From positions 21,816,939-21,880,938 of the forward strand of contig NC_053413.1 in NCBI RefSeq assembly GCF_016859285.1: a DNA stretch of 64,000 nt, read 5' to 3'. This stretch comes from Xiphias gladius. Taxonomy: Eukaryota; Chordata; Actinopteri; Istiophoriformes; Xiphiidae. The stretch's first letter is position 1, and each line of letters opens with the position of its first letter. The position numbers and the translations under genes are program-made. The notes under the pieces were generated by a model. That model saw nothing but the letters and a program-made list of their open reading frames with translations, did no database searches and was not told the DNA's origin. Positions 43,821 to 58,800 of this stretch are shown in pieces.

Positions 43821-46800
43821 CTGCCAACGACAAGGAGCCGTCAGAGAGAGGGGAGAGCAATCCTTCTGTGCCGATCGGCGGAAGGAAGCGATTTAAAACC
43901 GAGAAACATGAATGAAAGAGAGTGAGAGGAAAGTGAGCAAGGGCCAAACGTTTAAATGATGTGCGCAGAACGAAAAGGATGAATGTTCCACTTTGAACAC
44001 AGAACATTTTTGTTAAAAGAAGAAAAACAATGACGTGCCATGAGGTTAGGTGTAACTTCAGTAGAGTAAACTGATGAAACATTTGAGTGTAATTTTATTT
44101 TTTGAAGAATTGTTTTTCCTTTCATCATACATCTCAACAATCTCTGCGTGACATTCACATTGGGACTTTTATTGATGACATTATGGCCAAATAATCTGCA
44201 GAGCAAAACAGTTTTTCACCAACAAATGGATCCTGTAACCTTTTTTTTTTTTTTTTTTTAAAAGTAAACCTTTAAAATGAGGTTACCAGCCTATAAGATT
44301 TATTTCAAATCAAACTCAATGCTTTTGACTTAAGTGTTGCTACAGCTATATTTGGTTGAAAAGTTCAAGGTTTTGTAGAAACTGAAGGCAATATAACTGT
44401 TGCTTTGATAGAATTTTACTGACGATATCTTAAGCTCCACGTAGACCTTAGACATGTTGGGAAAAAAAAATCACTGAAATGGGTTTGAAACAGTGGTTAA
44501 ATGGAGACTAGACGTCTTCGGCTGAGTTTTCTGCACTTCTTTTGCCCTTCAAATCACCGAATAAGCGCTTAAAGGGCTGCATCAATTAAGACAGATGGTC
44601 ATTTTTGAGGCTGCATTTAGTGGTGGTGTTTTATTGCCAAGGATTATATTGAAAAGTGTTCCTAATCACTGCATATCAATTGGTTGCACATAATTTGATT
44701 ATTTGCAAATTAGCACCACTGACTTACTTTATCGACTAAGACGGCTCCTACACCGTTACCTGTGTCGTAGAGGGCTCCTGTGTGGAAATCTAGTTTAATC
44801 ATTTTAAATAGACATAATGCTGACATTGTATGATGCCAGGATGATGAGACGTGAAACAAATCAAGGTGGTGCTCCTGAAACAAAAAGAACAAATCAATCA
44901 ACTTAAAACTGGAACGAAATCCACCAAGGAAACGGCCGCGAACCCTCCCGATACTACACACCAGCGACTGGCACTTTAACTTCTCAGCCTCACTAGACTG
45001 CGTCCTACCATCTGCACAGGTGGGCTTGTATTTGCTAATTGTTATTTTGCTGAAACTTTACCCACACCCACACACACACACACACACACAAGCACTGACT
45101 TTTTCACAGCAGGAAAAGCACAAGTGTAAGTGGTAACATTAAAAACAGCTGCACTCCATGTAGGTGAGCTAGCCCCAGGGCACCGGCGCTGTGCGTGCTG
45201 GCTCTCTGTCATGGCTCACCGAGACACTTGATGGAGCCATCGCTAATGACACTTCTTCCCTGCTATGGCAAGTACAACGGCCTGCTGTGAAAAAAAGAAT
45301 TATGGCCAGCTTCTCAGTTGTTAATCGCTCAGAGGGCCTACTGATGCACATCTGTTTTCACTGTCAGTGATTGAGACAACCTGCAGCAGCACCACAAGCA
45401 GCACAACAGAAAAAAAACAAACAAACAAAACTTTAACAGATCACAAATAAAACGACACAACCTCTATTCCGTTCTTTGAATAACTTAGCTAATAAATTAC
45501 CAGATGACCTGGCAGAAACGCTGGACTCAGATGAATGTTTTAACACAAAAAATACTGTTGTAGGGCTTGTACCACAGACAAGTCATATTGACATGATCAT
45601 AATTACCAGTTTCCAACTTGTAAATATCATTCACGTAAAAATTGAAGTCACAGTTACACCTTTTTTTCCCCCCTGAAAGTGCTGATATATCTGACTGGCT
45701 GCCTAATCACGCGGAAGCGCCTGAAAACCAAACACAGACATCTCATGTCGGCCAAAGTCCACTGCTCAAGCTAACTCAAACCAAATTCAGTGGATGTAAT
45801 ATTTAATGTATAATGTCTAACCTCAGCGCACAGTAGTTTTTGGCTCTCAAACGATTAACTCTGTGGTCATACAACCGCCCTGAGCTGTCCGATCACTTGA
45901 ATGCTCGCAAGTTGTAAACATGGGGATTCTGTCCATCTCTACCATCCTGCCCACATGACATACGGCTTCAGCGAAATGCAAAGGAAGCAGCCTTTTCACA
46001 ATAGGGTTCAGTCGAGAGCAACACCACCACAAACTACAGCCTCAGAAAATTAGCATACAGCTGAATCAGGGCTTTTCAGGTCAGTGTGCTTCTTGTTGTC
46101 CATGTGTTCACAGCATTTACGGGTGTGTAAAGACATATAAGTTTAACACTGTAAGGCGATGGATTATGCACGTGGGCGCAATTTCACGATGACCGAGATG
46201 TATAACACAGAACGATGCAGACGTAGGGGTTTAGAAATCTGGTTCAATTTTCCTGCTGGGGTACGTACACAATTTGATGGCGTTGGAGCTACGAGGGGGC
46301 TTTACGCATTTGTCCCCTGGATGAAAAAGAAAAAGGGTGGAAAGGAGGGCGATAAGAGGAGAGAAAAGAGTCTGTGGATGAGTTCTTTTCTCTCCCCCTC
46401 AGAATAATGTCAGAGTGTGAGTGGGTGAACGATCATACGGGGACATCACACCACTGGCCTGATTCACAAATGGTTCATCACCAGGCGTGAGATTTCAGCT
46501 GACGGATGGGGGACACTGAGCCCACAAAGCAACAAAATCTAGTTCTGCTAAAAATTCACGGCAGACAGGCTGTGGTGGCGTGAGAGGATGAAATGAAGGG
46601 AAAAATAAGTCCGACGAATGGACGGATGGATCCACCATTGATTGATGTGTTAGACAACCTGCGGGAAGTCCTCATGAGCTGACAGGAGAACAAGTAAAAG
46701 GGAATGATGGGAGGCGTCTGCGTCAAATCGGCGTCTCCATCAGTAAATCGTTTGTTCATGAATACAGCCGATGGATAACGTACACACCGGAAAATACAGA

Positions 46801-49800
46801 CAAGTCGTTTTTTTAATGGGCGGCTTGTGGGTTAATACAAGATTCCCTATGTGATGCTAATACATCAAATCACACAACGCCACAGATCATGCACCAGTAA
46901 TGTGTACAGGAAGTCAGAGTACAGGAGTGGCTACTGAAAAAAGCAACCCGAACATATTCACATCAACCCTGACTTCCTTGTAGATGCTTTGGCCTTAGAG
47001 GAAAAATCCACCTTAAAACACTTTGACATTTTTGTAAAAAGGGGTTTTCCCATTGTGGCCGCATTTTTTTTTTTAAATCGCCATGAAAAATAAGCAAAAC
47101 GTAGTAGGAGTTGAGATTTTACAGTACACTACAGTGGACTTTGACAGTGATGAATACTCTGGCTTTGTAAATCACTGAGATCGAGAGCTTCTCTCTAGGC
47201 TGAACCAAATCCCCTTTCGTGATTAGAGCAAAGTTACATGATTAATTTGTTAGCATTTCTTAATTTCTTAATTTTAAATGTTTCTTCCCTGTCCATGATA
47301 TCCACCTACAGACTCTTTTTTGACCTTTTTCTATGCTTTTGAATTATTTTTTTTTCTTCTTAAATAGTAAGTGTAAGTATGTAAGTAAAATAGTAAAAGT
47401 AAAATAGTAGAGTATCTCACCTGGCCTCAGTCTGTCTAGCTGGTCATGTTTAACTCGCCGCAGACTTATGAGAAATGGGGTTTAAGGCCACTAAAAACAA
47501 AAATATTGAATAAACAACAATATTATGTTGTTTTTTATTTAAATTTCCCACCCCTGTCTAGAAAAATGGAGCGAACTGGGCAGCATAGTCTGTCCAAAGG
47601 TCTGATTTTAAGTAATTTGCAAAATTTTAAAGCACTTTTGGATTAAAGCCCAGGAGTTCTGGTATTTCTGTAATCCATAACTATGAGTAAAAAATTTAGG
47701 ATGATTTTCTCAAATTTTTGCAAAGGCATTTCGGGAAATATCAGAATCTGTGAGCGGGACCACCAGAAAACTAATTTCCAGCACTTGATCGCTAAACACC
47801 TGCAGGAGTGTAATACTTGGTGAGGATTTCACTGCATAAAAGTGTATCGTATCCCAAGGTGGATCTTTCCTTTAAGCATGCAAAGCGTACCAGAATATTC
47901 AGTTAATCTCCACCAGAAATCAAGCATAACCAAGAAAGGTGAGAGTGCACAGGAAGTGATGAGTGTTAGCAGCCGTCTTCATCAGTTAATCTTTTGGAGG
48001 TCTGGTTAGTGTGAGAGGAAATGGTGAGGGGGAACTGTAGGAAAAGGAAAGAAAGCACTGCATGGACAAAAAAGTGAAAAAAAAACATCACAAGAAAACA
48101 TCACAGTCCATCCAGTCGCACACATGGTGACAGAAAGAGGAAGACCTGGTAGAAACACAATGTTAGAGTAATCCAGATAAGGCCGAATGCAGCCCAAAAA
48201 GACAGCAATTAGCCTGTGCTGAAACGTCCGAAAGTGTGAGACGCTATCAGTAATCAAAGCCCCTTTTATACAGCCTGTTCAAGGCGGGAATGTTGCGCCG
48301 TTATTCTGCCTCACCGTTCTATTTACCAGGTACGAACACAGAACGGGGGGCATTGCTGTTCCGTCTTTAAGCCGGCAGCAGAAGTAGTCACAGAGCCGAA
48401 TCGACATCTGTGTAAAAGGGAGGGCCCCCCGTGGCGGGGGGCAGACGCCGACGCTGTTGTGTGACACATCACGCGTCTGATTCCAGAACGACGCTGGCAC
48501 GCATTATTCCGGCTTTGTTGGGTTCAGTGGAAACAAGTAAAGCCGGCACAATGAGGTGTCTTCATAACGGCAATATAGCGGGATCTCTGTTTAAAAGGGG
48601 CCCAAGACACAATCTGATGAGTCTTTGAGTCACATGAATTGAGTTTGTGAGTTTGCTTTAAAGGACCATACCAGTGGTTTTACAGGATCTATCCCATTTA
48701 TTACAAATCATATATATATATTTTACATTACCGCCAAACCGGTTTAATTTATTTACTGTAGGTATGACAATCAACTTGCTGAAACTCGAAAACTGCTTTA
48801 GATGGATATTCCATTTTAAATAATGTTTCAGTTTTTTGTCTAAGTAATGCTGCCATCACAACATCCCATATTATTCTAGTGCAGAGAGCAGGAATTGTTC
48901 TTAAAATCTTTTTTGTAATCTAAAGTGCTCATTGGAAAACGGCACATTAAGGTCTTGAAAACAAGAAACTCAAGTTCACATTATTTTTTCACTGTATTGA
49001 TGTTTGCCTAATGCTTGTCTTTAAGGTTTGTCTCTAAGAAGAACCAGCCTTGGCCACTGGCCTACGTTAGCTAGTAATAAACATTTACACATCAGCTCAG
49101 GTAACACTTGCTGGCTAATGTCAATGTTATCTACGATTTTTTGATCAATTATCTACCCAGAGTAATTTAGTTACACTGAGTATTAGCTCACCTCACTTAA
49201 GCCAGCAGCCTAAGCCAGCATGTGACAATAACTGGCGCAAAAATTCAAATTTTTTCCAAATATTTTTTGTAAAAATTGCGTGCAACTTTTAGTTTTTGGT
49301 CTAGGTAAATATTAGCTCACTAGGACATGGTGGGGAATTAGTTTTACAGATGAGAGATTAGTCAAAAATATAGTAAACATACAGTCTATAGTGTTTTTTT
49401 CAATGTTTAGTAAGAAATATCAATCCTTATAGTGGACTGTTATCATACCAATATGCAGTGTAGGAAGTAGTGCGCAGTTGATGGTCACTAACCAGGATTT
49501 CACTTACACCATGCATTCCGAAGACAATGTGTTTTTGGAATCACAAAATTAGTTTTTGCTCATTAGAAGAACTATCCAAGCGAACGTCAGCATCCTATGT
49601 TAGCTAGTAGTCAGCTCAGCTAACGCTTGCAGGCTAATGTCATTGTAAGCTATGTTTTTTCGATCAAGTAACTTCCCACAGTTATTTAGTTACCCTGGAT
49701 ATATCCTACAGAACCTTGGCCAGCATTTGACAATAAATGGATGTAATGTTATGTCTCACATTTGTACAAATAGTCCTTAAAAAATAGTGTGTGACTTTCG

Positions 49801-52800
49801 ACCTCTCTCGGCTAAATTAGCTCATGAACATGTGATATTAATTGGGATTATTTTCACATCAGTGCAATAAACAGATAGTAGCTGTGTCCGAAATCTAGCT
49901 GATAAGAAATAAGTATGTTTCCCACTTTGCAGTGTTGTTCAAAAGTTTAGTAAGAATTATTAATATCCAAATAGTGGACTAAAATTATCTCACAATGCAG
50001 CGTAAAATGTAGCACACAATAAATGATGACTAACCAGGTTTTAACTAACCAGATTTAGCTAACATCATACATTTTGAAGACAATAAATAAATAAATAAAT
50101 GCAATAGAGTCCAAAACTGTTTTTGTTGTCACAAAATTGATGTGTGCTTATAATCGTTTTCCACGTTTGTCTCTAAAGATGGGCAGACATTGTACAGATT
50201 GGGCCCGATTTGAGCCCTGAATCAGTGGCGCCCGACTAGTAACACAACGTACAAGATCAATAAATTTGCACAGTGTCTGCCCAGATTAAGAACCAATCCA
50301 GCTAATGTCAGCAGCCACATTCGCTTGTCAGCTCAGCCAACGCTTGCTGGCTAGAGGCTGAGTTAGCTAGGCTTTTTTTTTAAAATCGGCTCTAGTATTC
50401 CCTGTATAGTGAGTAGAGAAAAGTGAATGAGTTAATGATTTCAAACACAGCTGATATCCTGAACTACCTGTCAACCAATAGTGCATTTCCATCCACCGGT
50501 TTTTGTGCAGAATTTGAATTTTTGCTCTAAAAAATGTTTGTGTAAATGCTGGAAATTCAAAAAAGAAGTTGAAATATTGCAAAATAAGATTTTACGCTTG
50601 GCTGAGGTGGAAAAGTTGGTGTATCCATAAAAGTGCAATGGAAGCAGCGGATAAATCATCATCACCCCAAATGATTAGATAACACAAACAAAAATGTCAT
50701 ATTTCTGTTTTCCACATCATTTTTGTTTGTTTTGTGGTTTGACTGGTGCTCTTTTTTATTACGTCATGTTGTTCCACCCTCTTCTTCCTCAATGATTTAA
50801 TGGCACCAGACTGGAGAACTTGTGCCACCAACTGTCTTGGTAAGATAATACACATAATATACTACTAATATTCGCATACCAGTAGTAGATGAAAAACAAT
50901 ACTCTTCTTTTGCTGATTTTTCTGGAAATTCTGTTCAAATTTGCACTGAATTTGGATGGAAACTTGACTATAGTTTATGAAGCTGTGCTGTCAGTAACAA
51001 GAAGAGTTATCAAAACAGTTGATGCTCTCGGCTGCGATGGACCTCACCCATACAAATACAGCTTAATAAATGTTCCCTGTAATTTACCAGTTTAATGGAA
51101 TTCTCTTGAAGTTGATTTTCATACCGCACTGGCTGCAAATTAATTTAAATCAAATAATTTAAAAATGTGTTATGGTATTGGAAAACAGTAGATGTGATTT
51201 ATGGTTAATGGACTAAAACATGCAAAACACCAGTATGGTCCCTTAAAAAGATGGTCTATATCAAATAAACATGCGCGCATTAAAACAAAGAAAACAGATG
51301 CATAGCCATTGCACGACTTTTGACACCACTCCGATGGCTTCACACACTGTCACTCTGCAGTCCTGTGAAGCATGCATTAATGAACAAGGTGAGGAGGGGG
51401 AGGTCTGCAGGGCGTGAGGTGAGAGGTCCGTGTGGTTGGTGAACCCACTGCCAAAGGTCGTAGAGGAAGAGGAGGAAGAAGAGGAGGAACTTACATCACG
51501 GAGACAAGCAGAGTTAGAGTCCCCAAGGAGTTGTTAGTATGACAGTGTGGTTCTGGATCAGAGCACAGCGGACAGAGAGGAGGAGGGAGAGATAAAGCCC
51601 AAAGGGGAAGACAGAGGGAGGAGGAGGAGGAGGGAAGATAGAGCGGGAGATGTTAATCGGTAAAATCGGACAAAGAGGAAGAGGAGATACACGATAAGTC
51701 TGGCATGTCAAAGGCAGAGAGGTTGACCAGGAGAAATGAGGTGGCTGATTTCAGCCTGCAGACCACATAGAGAGCAGTAAGCACACACCCATTCACTTTA
51801 GACCTGGAAAAAACACAAGATCTGAGGGGAGGTTGACCTTGGTGTAGATACACACAGGCTGGTCAGCTAGTATTGGAGATCATCAAAAATTCAAATGCCA
51901 ATAATACAATAAAATAGGGTTGGACAATATGACTACATACACTTTAAAATAACAGATCTGTCTACTAGAGAGAGAATTTGCTATATAATTTCTACCGAGG
52001 CAGCTGTCTCTTTAATATTTCTGGTTGTATTATACTGTTGTGGGCAATGCTGCAACTCAAATGTACAGGACTGTTTTATAGTAATTGAGATTTTATTTAC
52101 TTGAATATGATAAAGTACCTTAATTTAACAGGTACTTCATTCACCCTAGGCTAAGTCCATTAATCAATTTGTAACGCAGAAGAAAAAACACAGGCAACAA
52201 CTTTAATCATAAGCTAACCAGTCTCTGTTCTGTCTGTTCAACATGAAGCTGGAGCTAGCAGCCAATTAGCTTAGCTTAGCAAAAAGCACTGGGAGCACGT
52301 TGCTGATTGAGAGAGAACAACCTCACCATCCTCTTTCCAGGACGTAAACGCTCCCGGCCAAGAAATAGTCCTGTACAAAACTGCATCTTGTCATTTTTAC
52401 GTTTGCTATTTGTATGGATTAAGTAAACGAGATTTAAAGTGTGACTTAGTGAGCTTTAGAGGTGCTGGTAGGTGGATTTTGTTACTTTAAGACAAAGCCA
52501 GGCTAGCTGTTTCCCATTTTTTGCTGTCTTTATGCTAAGCTAAGCTAACTGGCTACTGGCTGTCATTCATGTTGAACGGACAGATATGAGAGTTACATAA
52601 GAATTCAATTTAAGTCATTTATTAAGCAAAAATGTCAAACATTCTCTGGTTCTACTGTTGTTTCTCAAATTTTAGGATTTTGTTGCTGATTGTAAATGGA
52701 ATACCTCTGAGTTCTCGATCGACAAAATGCGAAAAAAAAAAAAAATTTAAGGGTGTAACTGAAAGCTGGAGAGAATTGTGATTTACGTTTTTCACAATTT

Positions 52801-55800
52801 TCTGGTGTTTTAGAGACTAAACGATTAAAAGAGTACTCTGGATTTGTGATCGACAGTTATAAAAGGATCAAAATCGACGCAGTAGAGCCAGAGACGTCGT
52901 CTTTTTTATTCCACGCATTTTTCTTCCCTGTCAAAATCTTACACAAAAGTGTAAAATTGGTGCAACTTAATTGGAAATAATTACTAGTTGCAGCCCTAAT
53001 TCAGTAAATTAGCTAAAAACAGACATTTGCATCTGATCATTTACCCATGACTGGTTTCTCAATTGAATCTCCAGAACATTATGTGTATCATGATACATAT
53101 TTCCATTGTAATATTAAATTAGATAGACCTCAATGCAAGGTTTTACAAGGAATTCATATTGCCCATCCCTAAACCAAATTTATTTTTTCATTTGTCTCAC
53201 CAATCATAAATTTAAATGGTTTTGTTGGGGCTCTTTTATGATATTTCTTCTTTTCTCAGACATTTATTTGTTCTGTGTGTATCTATCCATTCAAATCATA
53301 CAAAGCAACAATAAAATATGTTCCAAACTCAGGTCTATATTACAATATTGACATATTGTGTGCTTAAGTACCATCGCAATCCATTATTTTGCTCTGTTCA
53401 AGCTGTGACCATTGTCCAAAGAAGTCACTGCATCACTTAGTGAATGCAGGAAACACACACTCCGCTATCATCCATAAAATCATTTATCAGACTCTAATCT
53501 CACTCTGTCTGTTCTGCAGATCAACAGCAGCTGGTGAAAACCTGATTTTATTGGACATATTAATCAGCATGTGTGGGATTATGTTGCTCCCTGCACGTGT
53601 AATGGATTTAAATATACAATTTGTCTCGGGTACATTGTTTTAATGTACAGCTTTAATACAGCATGACCTGCTTTTCTGAAGTTTTCTCTCAATAGGTATT
53701 TTTCTATTGAGAGCCAAATAAGAGGGGTGCCAGTACATACAGTACGCTGAATGCATTTTTTTTTCTGTTTTCATCATTTAAACATGACCAGAAAGATGGT
53801 TTGGATGGATCTGTTATTTATTTTTCCCACAGGTCAGCTTAATGGGTGGTCAAAAGGGCCCGACCGGTTGTGTCAGAGCGCTGATTTCATCAAGTAAAAT
53901 TAGCGCTTTCCTTGGTTTAATTTGGTAAATGGAAGATCAAATCGCCTCATAAACAGGACCCACATAATATTCTGGGTGCTGATAATCAATAATTAAGCAA
54001 ACTTTGTAGCTATGATTCCACTTGCAACACAACTGTGAGACATCAATTACACTTCTGCAGTTATAATCATGAATCATGATTTGGTCAGGCCTTGGTGATT
54101 ATTAAAGCACAGAAAAATAAAAGCCAAACTACAAGGAAGTCACTACAGCGAAGAAGAAAATACAGAAAAAGAAGAGGAAACCTTTAAGAGTCTCTATGTA
54201 CAGAGCTGAAGGAAAGTTCAGTATTACTGAGGAAGGTTAAATATTTTAACATTACCATTGCATCAGTCAGTGCTTTTGATCTGAGAAAAAAGCATGAACA
54301 TTTTAGTGATTGTGCACAATATAATGAAGTTGATTTCTTGCTTAGCTTTTTTTGTTTTTTTTGATCAATCAAACATCCTTTTATCATCAATTGTTACAAG
54401 GAAAAATCCAAGCCAAAGTCATAAATATCATTGCGTCATAAAACATGGGCCCCATATCAAATGAATGATGAAGCGATGAATCCAGTGCGTCTGTATATTT
54501 ACCTCCATACATCCAGACTGTCCTCTGTCTGAGTCGGTCTGCCTGCTGCCGTGGCTGCTCTGTCCTCCAGCCTGCAGCCTCCTCTCCTCTCTAAAGTTCT
54601 GCTCCTGCAGCTTCTTATTGAGGATCCGGGCTGCGTTTTCAGCCAGCGTGTAGCCTGGTGGGGCCGACAGGTCCTGCCGTATGCTCACCACCTCCGGATT
54701 TTTGTCCCCTTGCGTCTCCACTATCAGCTGCACAGGGCTGGGTGAGCGCCCTCGAGCAGTCCGCAAGCACTCCTGGACGTTTCTGGGGTCCGTGGCGAGA
54801 GCCCCGTGGGCAGGGCTGGGCTCAGTGGTGGAGGGCGGGGTGGGGCGAGAGCGACTGGGGGACTTGTTGAACTTCTGCATGGAGTCATAGACCACGGGGG
54901 TGTGGTCGATGATGTTGAAGAGGCTGGAGAGACCGTCATTGATGGTGGTGTGGACGGGGCTGTCGCGAGTGGTGGTGGAGCGGGCCCATGCCGACTCATT
55001 GTTGCCCTTCTGGGGTGTGGTGGGGGTGGGGGCGCGGCTGGTATTGGGTAGGTCGGTCTTATTGGTCGTAGACAGTTTGCGCTGAAGTTTGGGTGAGCCG
55101 TACTTTGGCGAGCAACAGGGTCTTTCAAACTTGCTCTGGACCACAGGGGAGTACTGAACCTTCCTCAGGCTACGTGACGGGGAAGAGATGGGCGTGCTGC
55201 CACCTTTTGGGGTGAGGCAGCGGTGGGGGCTGCTGGTCAGGTTCCTCAGCAAATCCGTCTGCAGACCCACACTGATGGTCTGGGTGGTCTGAGTGCCTCG
55301 TGTGGTGAATCCGTTGGTCTGGCAGGCAGTTTCCCGGACAACAGGCCCTGGTGGAGAGCGGATGGCATTCCTCACAGAGATGGCCACCTCCTTCATGTCG
55401 TCACTCATGTTTCTGGAAAGCTGAAGCTCCAGAGAGGAGGCGTAGCCTACCGTAGGGCAGATAGGAGATTGACTAGGGGAAGTCATCAGCCCCCCACCCT
55501 CCAGAAGACCACATGGCCACCTCCCACTACTAAACACCTCATCTGGCCCGCCGGCTCCCACCCCAGCCTCTCCTCCACCCCTAGCTTTGGTCCCCTTGGT
55601 ATACATGAAGTCCGGGTCTTGGGCAGTGGGGCGCTCAGCTGCCCCAGGTCTGGTGGGGCTGTGGAGGATGTGCACTCCATAGTGCTCCACTCCCACCCCT
55701 GCCGCCCCTGCTCCATTGCCCCTCAGCGGGGACTTGTGGCAGTGCTCAGGGCTGCTCAGGGTGCTGGTGGTCAATGTGGCGCTGGTGGTGAGGAACCAGG

Positions 55801-58800
55801 AGGCTGGCTGGAATGGATCAGGAACGGGCTCCCCTCCCCGGGGCTCGGAGGTTTTGTCTATCCACACCTCCCGGGCAGGGACCGGGCCAGACGTGGATGA
55901 TGGGAAGTCCCAGCCCTTATTGTTGAACTCCTCAATGTACTTGAGGTCATCTGGGGACAGAGGAGGAGTCACATCGTCCTGGCCCTGATCCCCATGGCGA
56001 GTTTTGTCGGGGAGGAAAGGCGAGCTGTCCATCAACCTCTGGAAGTCACTCATGGAGCACACTGACTTGGCTCTGGAGAGAACACACACACAAAAAAACA
56101 CACAGGGCCCATTAAAATAAACCGAGACATTGAAACCAAACATCACAGCAAACATTACAACCCAATCATGATCTCCTTTATATTCCCACTGCAGAAAAAG
56201 TACGCGGGTACATATTTTTTTAAAGCAACTCATTGCCTTTCAGTATTTTAAAACTATCTGAATTATTTAGCAGCATAGTAAGTGGATCACTTCTTCTCAA
56301 TAAGTGAAACTTCCACAGAAAAATCCCCTGGGGGAAACTCACTGTCACTTCAAGTAACAGTTACTAGAATCTACAGCCGGTTTCCCAAGGGATCGATGAG
56401 TATGTATGAGCAACAGAAATGCAGCAGGAGGCTGAATAATCAGCAGCCTGTCACACCAGTTCTTGGTGATGTATTTACTGTTGACATCTATTAAAATGCA
56501 GCAGCTTTTTAAAGAATAGATTTGCCCGTTAAAATACTCTTTGAACTCAAATTGACTTGAAGCTTTTTCACACAGGTTACCTGAGCAGACTCCCACCGCT
56601 GATTTCCTCCTCTGGGTACGCAGGAGCACCTTCTCTTTCCAAAATCTCATTCAGGGCCTGAAACACAACGGATACAATAGTTAAAAATAAATTAGTTAAG
56701 AAAGAAAAAATAATTACTAGTTCATTCTAAAATCAGTGAATGTTGTTTGAAAACTGGGAAACCTGTAAAAACTAAATTATACAAATTATAAGAGCTTTTG
56801 GGCTCATTTTAGAACCATAATTTATGCCAAATATTCTACATCTCTTTTTGGATGTTAATGACATATGGATGCTGAATAATCAGTTTGAGAGACAGATTTT
56901 TAATATACTTTAACTAAAACTCATTACAGTCTCACTTGATTATCGAAGCTTCTGATTGATTGTTCAAGATTGTTGGTTACTTCAATTTATTTTGGTAAAG
57001 CAGGTGCAATTAAGTGTAAGAAAAGTAAAATGAGAAGAAATAAACTTGGTTTATAATGAATACACAATTGGTAATGACGATACTTCTCTCAGCCAAAATT
57101 AAAACATGGTGTAAGGCATCTGTTCCAATGTGAACTCATTTCAGTGAAAATTTACATTTAGAGGAATATCTATTAAGAAGAAGAGTTTCCACTTGAGCAC
57201 CTACAGTAATAGTCATTTTTTCCTGATAGTTGGATGGATACAAAAAACTTCTACCTTTTTTTTTAGAAATTTAATTGACATTATTTGTTTCCTCTGAGTT
57301 GCGTACTCCTTCACTGACAAGACTTCAGGCTGAAATGAATGACACTGTCATTAGTTATTGACTAATCAAGATTGTCATTACCTCCATTACATAATGGCCA
57401 ACGAGCAACGCACTTCATGTTGCTCTTTTTATCTGCCCAACAGTCCAAAGCCCAACGATATTAAGTTTATGTGTAGATATGACAAAGAAAAGCATCAAAT
57501 TCTTACATTTGAGAAGCTGGAACCAGCAAATGGTTCACATTATTTCTCAAACAAGGATAAGAGTCTAAAGTCATGCTAATGGCTCCGTGAGGCTGTACTT
57601 AGTTTTGAGCCGAGTGCTGTGTTCAGGAAGTGTAATATTTACCATGGTCACCATCTTAGATTAGAGTGTTAGCATGCTAACATTTGCTAGTTAGCTCTGA
57701 ACACTAAGTACAGCTGAGGCTGGTGGGAATGTCATTAGTTTTGTGGGTATTTGGTCATAAACCAAAGTCCTGGACACATTAAAGTTTTGACTTTGTGGTG
57801 GCGTCATATGAAAATTTCAGGAATGACAAAAAAAAAGTGGATATCCATCCAATAGTTGTCAAAATATTTCACTCAAAACCAAAAATGTCACCCTCACTGT
57901 GACACTAGTCAGGGGCTTACCAGAGCCATTAGGATTCATCCTCTGGGACCCATGAATGTCTTATGTCCATATGGCAATCCATCTGGTAATTGTTGAGATG
58001 TTTTGGTCTGGACCAAAGTGACGGACGGATCAACAATGGCATTCACTGACCCGTCATTTCAGCTCTAGTTTCAACCATGCTCTTATTTACATCACACCTA
58101 AATAATTGTGCCGCTGTTCAAAGCTCTGCCTCCTTTTTCCCTGCTGTGCAACATACTGAACTTATTTTGTGAAGCACCTTGGTGCAAATTGGTTTTATGT
58201 GATAAAGCAGTACATTAATAAAGGTGACTTGTCTTGACTTGACTGATGTGTGTGTTACCTCCTTCATGCAGGGGAACCTCTTCTCACTCTCCAGCCTGGA
58301 GGCTGGAGGGACCTCCAGGCCGCTGAGGGGGTCCAGAGACAAAGCGTCCAGGAAGAGGTTCTCCGTTGGACCTTTCAGCCTCATTGCAGCCCCTTGCTCC
58401 TCCAGCATGGCCTCAGAGTCAGAGTGAGAGCGTGTGGCGGGGGCCAGGACAGGGGTGGACGTACAGGGTGAGCGTGGGGAGCGTGGGGAGCGAGGCGACC
58501 GGGGGGCGTGACAGGGACTGTCATGAGGAGAGAACGCGCCTTTGTGGCCCGAGCTGCCGTCTTTGACGTCGATGCCCTCGCCTCGCCGGCTGTTCAGCTC
58601 TCTCTGCATCTGCACGTAGAAAAACATAGAGGAACACATGAAGTGATCAGTCAGAGAATTGAAGGTTGTCTACCAGTGGATGAAATCAACATAGACTGGG
58701 ATAGCCAGACTTTAACATACTTTAACGTAAAAGATCTTTTATATAAACCGTTCCTTCTGCCTGACACCTGAGGAAAGAGGTTTAAAATTGTGGAAAAATG

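Noticed and set aside
54724..55128. 134-aa minus-strand Pro-rich ORF
   Set aside because: It is an alternate frame of the mtcl1 large exon.
55223..55900. 225-aa plus-strand ORF
   Set aside because: It lies fully antisense to the large mtcl1 exon and is open because that exon is GC-rich. It has no family similarity.
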